Of a DNA stretch of 18,250 bases, positions 14,358-18,250 are shown piece by piece (position 1 is the first letter of the stretch; every line of letters starts with the position of its first letter). This DNA comes from CBDUBU01 sp965365465 (GTDB lineage: Bacteria > Bacteroidota > Rhodothermia > Rhodothermales > DASSAV01): positions 1-18,250 of the forward strand of contig CBDUBU010000049.1 of the NCBI GenBank assembly GCA_965365465.1. The letters run 5' to 3'. The notes beneath the pieces are model-generated. The model saw only the letters and a program-made list of their open reading frames with translations. It ran no database searches and had not been told where the DNA came from. The translations under genes and the position numbers were made by a program.

Positions 14358-15836
14358 ATGATCGAGTCTGTCGCGTCGTTTCTGGAGACCCTGGGTCGCA
14401 ATTTCCATCTCGTGGACCTGCTCGACATCACGCTGGTAGCGCTGGTTCTTTTTGCAATCCTGACAGGGATCATGCAAAGCACTTCGCAGAGCGCTTCCCG
14501 AAGGATCATTGTAACGATTTCCCTTTTTCTGCTTCTCTACCTCCTGGCCAGCCTGTTCGAGCTTTATCTCTTCGAGAGGTTGATGCAGATGCTGCTGGTG
14601 GTTCTGGTTCTGGCAGCCGTCATCGTTTTCCAATCAGACATACGGCGCATGGTCGATTGGATTGCCACCCAGGCTTTTCACCGGCAGCCGGGAGCGGGGT
14701 TTGCGCAAACGCCCGTTGATATTCTTACGGAAGCCTGCGCCAAGATGGCTGAGACAAAGACCGGGGCCCTCATTGCGATCAGGGGCCGTGAACCCTGGGA
14801 CCACGAAATACAGGGCGGGATCGAGCTTCGAGGCATTGTGAGCCAGCCCCTGTTGTACAGCATTTTCAATCCGCAAACGCCGGGCCATGACGGAGTCGTG
14901 CTGATGGAGGGGAACAAGGTCATAAAGTTTGCCGCGCACCTTCCGCTGTCCACGAACCTGCCGGAAGCCAGCAAATACGGAGGCACGCGGCACGCTGCGG
15001 CCCTGGGACTGGCTGAGGAATGCGACGCCCTGGTCATCGTTGTTTCCGAGGAAAGGGGCGCGATCAGTGTGGCGAACGCAGCTAAGCTCTCTGAAGTAAG
15101 CTCGCCGAGCGAACTGAAGCGCCGGCTGGAGCAGTTTTACGAAGATCATTACGGCGATCCGGAAAGGGGGCGGCCCTCCCTGCTGCGCCGGCGCGCTATT
15201 CAGACGGCGGCTGTTTCGCTGCTGCTGGCTGCCATGCTGTGGATACGCTTTGCCTACAGTCCCGGCGCTATGCTGCGCTACTATGAAGCGCCGGTCGAAT
15301 TCCGCAATTTGCCGGAGAACTGGGCGCTCGATGATCCCGTTCCTTCCGAGGTGCGCGTCGGCATTGTGGGGTCGGAACAGGATTTCCGGGTGCTTGATGC
15401 TGCGAGCCTGGTGGCCTCTGTCGACATGGAGGCGCCGCAGGAAGGGCGCAATGAGTACGCGATCACCGCAAATAACATCAAGCTTCCCGACGGGTTGCGG
15501 CTGGATAGCGTAGAGCCGAACGAAGTGCATGTGGATGCAGAATTGCTACGCGCTGTCCGGATGCGCGTTGAGGTGCGAACGAGGGGGGCGCTCTCTGATA
15601 CGCTGCGGCTTGTAGCCATAGAGGCAGATCCCGACACGATCACACTGCTTCTGCCCCGGCGGCAGGCCAATCCTCCGGCCAGCGTGATGACCGAGCGGGT
15701 CAATCTGGAAGAAGTGACAGGTTCCGCCCGCCTCAGGAGTACGCTGGTGCTGCCGTCCGGCGCACGTCTGCCCGCAGAAACCAGCCCCGAGGTCACGGTA
15801 GATGTGAAGGTGCGCTCCGCTACTTCAGCAAATTGA
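14358..15836 (+). CDS. Membrane diadenylate cyclase fused to YbbR repeats (CdaA-CdaR fusion)
   Basis: Makes the second messenger c-di-AMP from two ATP, if active. Of 492 residues, three membrane helices (about 21-40, 49-68, 76-92) are followed by a cytoplasmic DAC (DisA_N-type) domain (about 115-265) with PGHDGVVLMEG, FAAHLPLST, GGTRHAAALGLAE and ALVIVVSEERGAIS. A fourth helix (280-298) then leads to two YbbR-type beta repeats (about 308-395 and 400-487), the first starting APVEFRNLPENWAL. In Firmicutes the YbbR protein CdaR is a separate regulator encoded next to cdaA; here both are one chain. The topology is consistent: cyclase inside, YbbR outside. The usual DGA is DGV (178-180) and RHR is RHA (211-213). 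Start: ATG 14358 with GGAGG at 14350-14354; a TTG six codons upstream is less likely. The 3' end overlaps the next gene. Confidence 0.9.
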   Translation: MIESVASFLETLGRNFHLVDLLDITLVALVLFAILTGIMQSTSQSASRRIIVTISLFLLLYLLASLFELYLFERLMQMLLVVLVLAAVIVFQSDIRRMVDWIATQAFHRQPGAGFAQTPVDILTEACAKMAETKTGALIAIRGREPWDHEIQGGIELRGIVSQPLLYSIFNPQTPGHDGVVLMEGNKVIKFAAHLPLSTNLPEASKYGGTRHAAALGLAEECDALVIVVSEERGAISVANAAKLSEVSSPSELKRRLEQFYEDHYGDPERGRPSLLRRRAIQTAAVSLLLAAMLWIRFAYSPGAMLRYYEAPVEFRNLPENWALDDPVPSEVRVGIVGSEQDFRVLDAASLVASVDMEAPQEGRNEYAITANNIKLPDGLRLDSVEPNEVHVDAELLRAVRMRVEVRTRGALSDTLRLVAIEADPDTITLLLPRRQANPPASVMTERVNLEEVTGSARLRSTLVLPSGARLPAETSPEVTVDVKVRSATSAN

Positions 15837-16728
15837 AGCCCGCAGCTTTCAGCGTTTCGTCAGCCGGTCGCCACCCGTACTTGATCCGGTACCCGGCCCC
15901 CACGAAGCCGAATCCGTTTTCGACATTGTTCAGGACGCCGGGTTGAACGAGCACTTCGGGATCGAACACGCCGCCGGGAGGATTCCAGTCGGCGCTGGCG
16001 ACGATGAGCCGGAGATTCATGTTCAACACGATGATGCCAAAGGTGGGACTCCAGTTTCCGGCCTCCTGCAAATAGGCCCGCAACGCGCTGAAATCCTCAG
16101 ACAGGTTGGCACGTACGATCCATCCCTCTGCCACCCGGTTCTGCCTGCCTTCATAAGGGATCGTAACGATGGCGGTTGTGGCGCTGCTCGGGCCTTCCCT
16201 GAATTTGATTTCGTAGTCCAGTTCCAGCTTCATCAAGCGAGGGAGATCTCCCGGAAGCAGCAACGGCGCAGTGATGGGAAAAGAGGTAGTCGGCGTCAAC
16301 TGCTCGACCTCTGTTCGGGGCGGCACGATGGCATCTACGCGGCTCGATGCCCCGTCCGGGCGTGCAACCTCCAGCCGGTAGGTGTGACCGTAGACGGCGC
16401 GGAAGGGAGACCAGAAGATGTGCGCCGGGTGTCCATCGCCGTCGGTGATCACGGAATCAGTCCAGATGCGGGTTCCGCCGGACTCCAGATCGGTTGAAGT
16501 GACTGTCACGTCGAGCGGCGCTCCGGCGGGTGGTTGCAGCACGTCCTCTATCGGATAGACGCGCACCCACTGCGTATCGATGTCCGGCGTAACCAGTCCG
16601 TAAAGCGAAAATGCCTTCTCCGTGCCGAGAACGGCTGTTACGTCTTCCTCGCATCCTGCGCAAAGAAAGACAAGGAAGCCTGATACGCACAGGACGTAAG
16701 CGAAGCGACTTGCAAAGCGAGCACGCAT
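15820..16728 (-). CDS. Lipoprotein downstream of TonB-dependent receptor, DUF4249-like
   Basis: A 302-residue protein with a basic start (MRARFASR), a hydrophobic stretch and the lipobox LCAGC, placing the lipidated Cys at residue 26. It should be a periplasm- or surface-facing lipoprotein. The mature part has beta-sandwich-like phrases typical of Rhodothermia DUF4249-type proteins: FSLYGLVTPDIDTQWVRVYP, a TYRLEVARPDGASS strand pair and VDAIVPP. It lacks the TPR helices of SusD. Family assignment is tentative. ATG 16728 begins the signal peptide; the frame is open to a TTG at 16776, which would overlap the receptor stop and is rejected. It lies 52 bases after the receptor gene on the same strand, probably one operon, suggesting an accessory role in uptake. 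Its last 17 bases overlap the cyclase gene tail to tail. Confidence 0.75.
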   Translation of the reverse strand: MRARFASRFAYVLCVSGFLVFLCAGCEEDVTAVLGTEKAFSLYGLVTPDIDTQWVRVYPIEDVLQPPAGAPLDVTVTSTDLESGGTRIWTDSVITDGDGHPAHIFWSPFRAVYGHTYRLEVARPDGASSRVDAIVPPRTEVEQLTPTTSFPITAPLLLPGDLPRLMKLELDYEIKFREGPSSATTAIVTIPYEGRQNRVAEGWIVRANLSEDFSALRAYLQEAGNWSPTFGIIVLNMNLRLIVASADWNPPGGVFDPEVLVQPGVLNNVENGFGFVGAGYRIKYGWRPADETLKAAGFNLLK

Positions 16729-16780
16729 TTTATCAACCAAACGTGTGAAAGAATGCAGAATGGCCCATAGCGTCAAGGGA

Positions 16781-18250
16781 TTATCTGAATTCTACCTTGA
16801 TGCCGGCGGAGGGTACAATGGGAAGCTGATCGACGCGCCGGAGCGTGAAAACATCCAGGTAAAACAGGTTGCGCCGGTCGTACACGTTGATAAGACTTCC
16901 CTGAAGGGTCAGGTCGGTGCGGCCGAGCGTAAACGTTCTCTCGATGGAAAGGTCAAGGCGGTGGTAGGTGGGCAGCACGCCGTTGTAGGGACGTTCATAG
17001 ATCACGCGCCGGAAGCCCGGCACGCGCGACACGTCTTTGATGTCGTCGATCAGGGCAAACCCGTCAAAGCCAAGGGCGCGGCTGAAAGGAAAGCCGGACC
17101 CGAATTCCCACCGCGCGCTCACCTCGAAGCCCCGCACGGTCGCGCTGAGGAGGGCATTCAACTGGTGCCTGCGGTCATGAGGCGGGCGAAAGCGCAGCGT
17201 TTCCGTTCCGTACCAGAGTTCAATGGCTGCCTGCTCGGCTTCATAGCGCGTCGAGGAAAGCCCGTAGTTGACATATCCATAGACGGAAGGGAGGCGCATC
17301 TCGACACGCGCATCAAAACCCAGTGACTTCCCGGTTGCAGGCTGCAGCCGGGTGGTAAAGCGCGGATACGAAGTCCACTCGGAGATGAAAAGGTTGCTCA
17401 GATCCTTGTAGAACCCTTCGATGGAAAGCTCCAGTCGGGGCGAAGGCGTGGCGCGATAACCCAAAATGCCGTGCATGGCCCTGGGAATCCTGCCCGTTCT
17501 GACATCGGGCGCACGAGGCGACGACTTTGGGACAAAGGACCAGGCTGTAAAGACGCTGGCAGCATCCCGCCGGTCGCTCATGCCCAGAATCTCCTGACGA
17601 TAAACGCCGGCTGCCCCGCTGATCTGATGGATGCCGCGCTGCCAGACCACCCTGAGACGCGGCTCCAGAAAGGGATCGATCTGGATCTGATAGAACTGCA
17701 ACCGCAGGCCGGGCCGAAGACTGAGCCCGCCGCCCAGGTCGAAGTCCATCTCCAGGTACTGGGCAATGTGCGTCAGGCTGGCATTGCTGCTCTCGACGTT
17801 CTGGTAAAGCCCGCCCAGGTTGCTGTTGACGGAAATGAGCCGGACAGCCAGCCCTGCGTTGACATCCAGTCGCTCGCCCAGGAAAGAGGCGTCAAAGGTC
17901 ACATGGGTGTTGTTGATTTCGGAAACCCGGCTTGGATCTGCTTCCGCGCCCATTTCCGATTTCAGGCGCGCGTGCGTCACCTGCAAGTCGGTGGCGACAG
18001 GAAGGACGCGCGGCAGCAGCAGATACCGAACCGCCAGTCCTTCATTCTGCCACCGGACTTCTTCCGGAGGTGCGCCGCCGGTGTCTTCCGCCAGCGTGCC
18101 ACGGTCGTAGGTGCGCAGGGCGGTAGCGGAAAGTCTGCTGTTCGGCGTAACCTCTGCGTAGATCTTGGCAAAGGCATCACCGAAGGTAAAGGGCAGGCGC
18201 TGGTCTACCCAGTTTTGAGCGCCCTGTTCAATGGTAGACTGCCGGATCGA
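16781..18250 (-). CDS. TonB-dependent receptor, C-terminal part (cut by window edge)
   Basis: Outer-membrane beta-barrel receptor that takes up a large or scarce substrate using TonB energy. The frame is open from the window edge (base 18250) to the stop at 16781, giving 489 residues of barrel. The reading begins SIRQSTIEQGAQNWVDQRLP; the signal peptide, any carboxypeptidase-like domain, the TonB box and the plug lie outside. Barrel signs are alternating strands with extracellular loops, and the late motif LPTYHRLDLSIERTF followed by LINVYDRRNLFYLD and a last strand ending IKVEFR, as in other Bacteroidota receptors. An ATG-like start inside the window (17986) would give a truncated barrel and is not the real start. 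The substrate is unknown. Probably in an operon with the lipoprotein gene downstream. Confidence 0.9.
   Translation of the reverse strand, partial: SIRQSTIEQGAQNWVDQRLPFTFGDAFAKIYAEVTPNSRLSATALRTYDRGTLAEDTGGAPPEEVRWQNEGLAVRYLLLPRVLPVATDLQVTHARLKSEMGAEADPSRVSEINNTHVTFDASFLGERLDVNAGLAVRLISVNSNLGGLYQNVESSNASLTHIAQYLEMDFDLGGGLSLRPGLRLQFYQIQIDPFLEPRLRVVWQRGIHQISGAAGVYRQEILGMSDRRDAASVFTAWSFVPKSSPRAPDVRTGRIPRAMHGILGYRATPSPRLELSIEGFYKDLSNLFISEWTSYPRFTTRLQPATGKSLGFDARVEMRLPSVYGYVNYGLSSTRYEAEQAAIELWYGTETLRFRPPHDRRHQLNALLSATVRGFEVSARWEFGSGFPFSRALGFDGFALIDDIKDVSRVPGFRRVIYERPYNGVLPTYHRLDLSIERTFTLGRTDLTLQGSLINVYDRRNLFYLDVFTLRRVDQLPIVPSAGIKVEFR

Noticed and set aside
17977..18180. Separate 67-codon minus-strand frame near the right edge
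   Set aside because: It is out of frame with the receptor, whose own frame is open to the window edge and reads as barrel sequence.

Overview
The window looks like an ordinary chromosomal stretch of a Bacteroidota-lineage bacterium, most likely of the Rhodothermia (Rhodothermus/Salinibacter/Balneola side). The evidence is a moderately high GC content, a TonB-dependent receptor followed by a small lipoprotein, a Tat-exported sugar-isomerase-like protein, a DUF4097-type secreted protein, several start codons without a Shine-Dalgarno sequence, and TAnnTTTG-like rather than classical promoter elements. This placement is an inference from gene content and style. No 16S rRNA or other taxonomic marker comparison was possible. 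I see no insertion sequence, prophage, tRNA, rRNA or CRISPR array.

Left part (1-4486): the 5' part of ndk (minus, cut by the window edge) diverges from an EamA/DMT permease. A small orphan lipoprotein (plus) faces a secreted DUF4097-like protein (minus) tail to tail. Upstream of the latter on the same strand is lipA, whose leader contains an intrinsic-terminator-like element.

Middle (4486-12512): lat (L-lysine 6-transaminase, plus) converges on full-length gyrA (minus) across a textbook bidirectional terminator. Next comes a minus-strand Tat-signal TIM-barrel isomerase with its own terminator, divergent from a plus-strand secreted alpha/beta-hydrolase. The gap between them holds imperfect inverted repeats. 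The hydrolase and gltA (citrate synthase, minus) converge on a strong hairpin.

Right part (12513-18250): a 517-base gap is followed on the plus strand by a TonB energy transducer, a 48-residue lmo0937-type membrane peptide, and a 492-residue protein joining a membrane diadenylate cyclase (CdaA) to YbbR repeats (CdaR-like). All three have a purine-rich ribosome-binding site. The cyclase gene overlaps, tail to tail, a minus-strand lipoprotein gene lying just downstream of a TonB-dependent receptor gene that runs off the right edge. TonB would energise receptors of this kind.

Most genes are housekeeping: nucleotide balance, lipoate synthesis, DNA supercoiling, TCA cycle. The most unusual items are the one-polypeptide CdaA-CdaR fusion with altered DGA and RHR motifs, the terminator in the lipA leader, the 19-bp hairpin just before the cyclase gene, and the inverted-repeat patch before the esterase gene.
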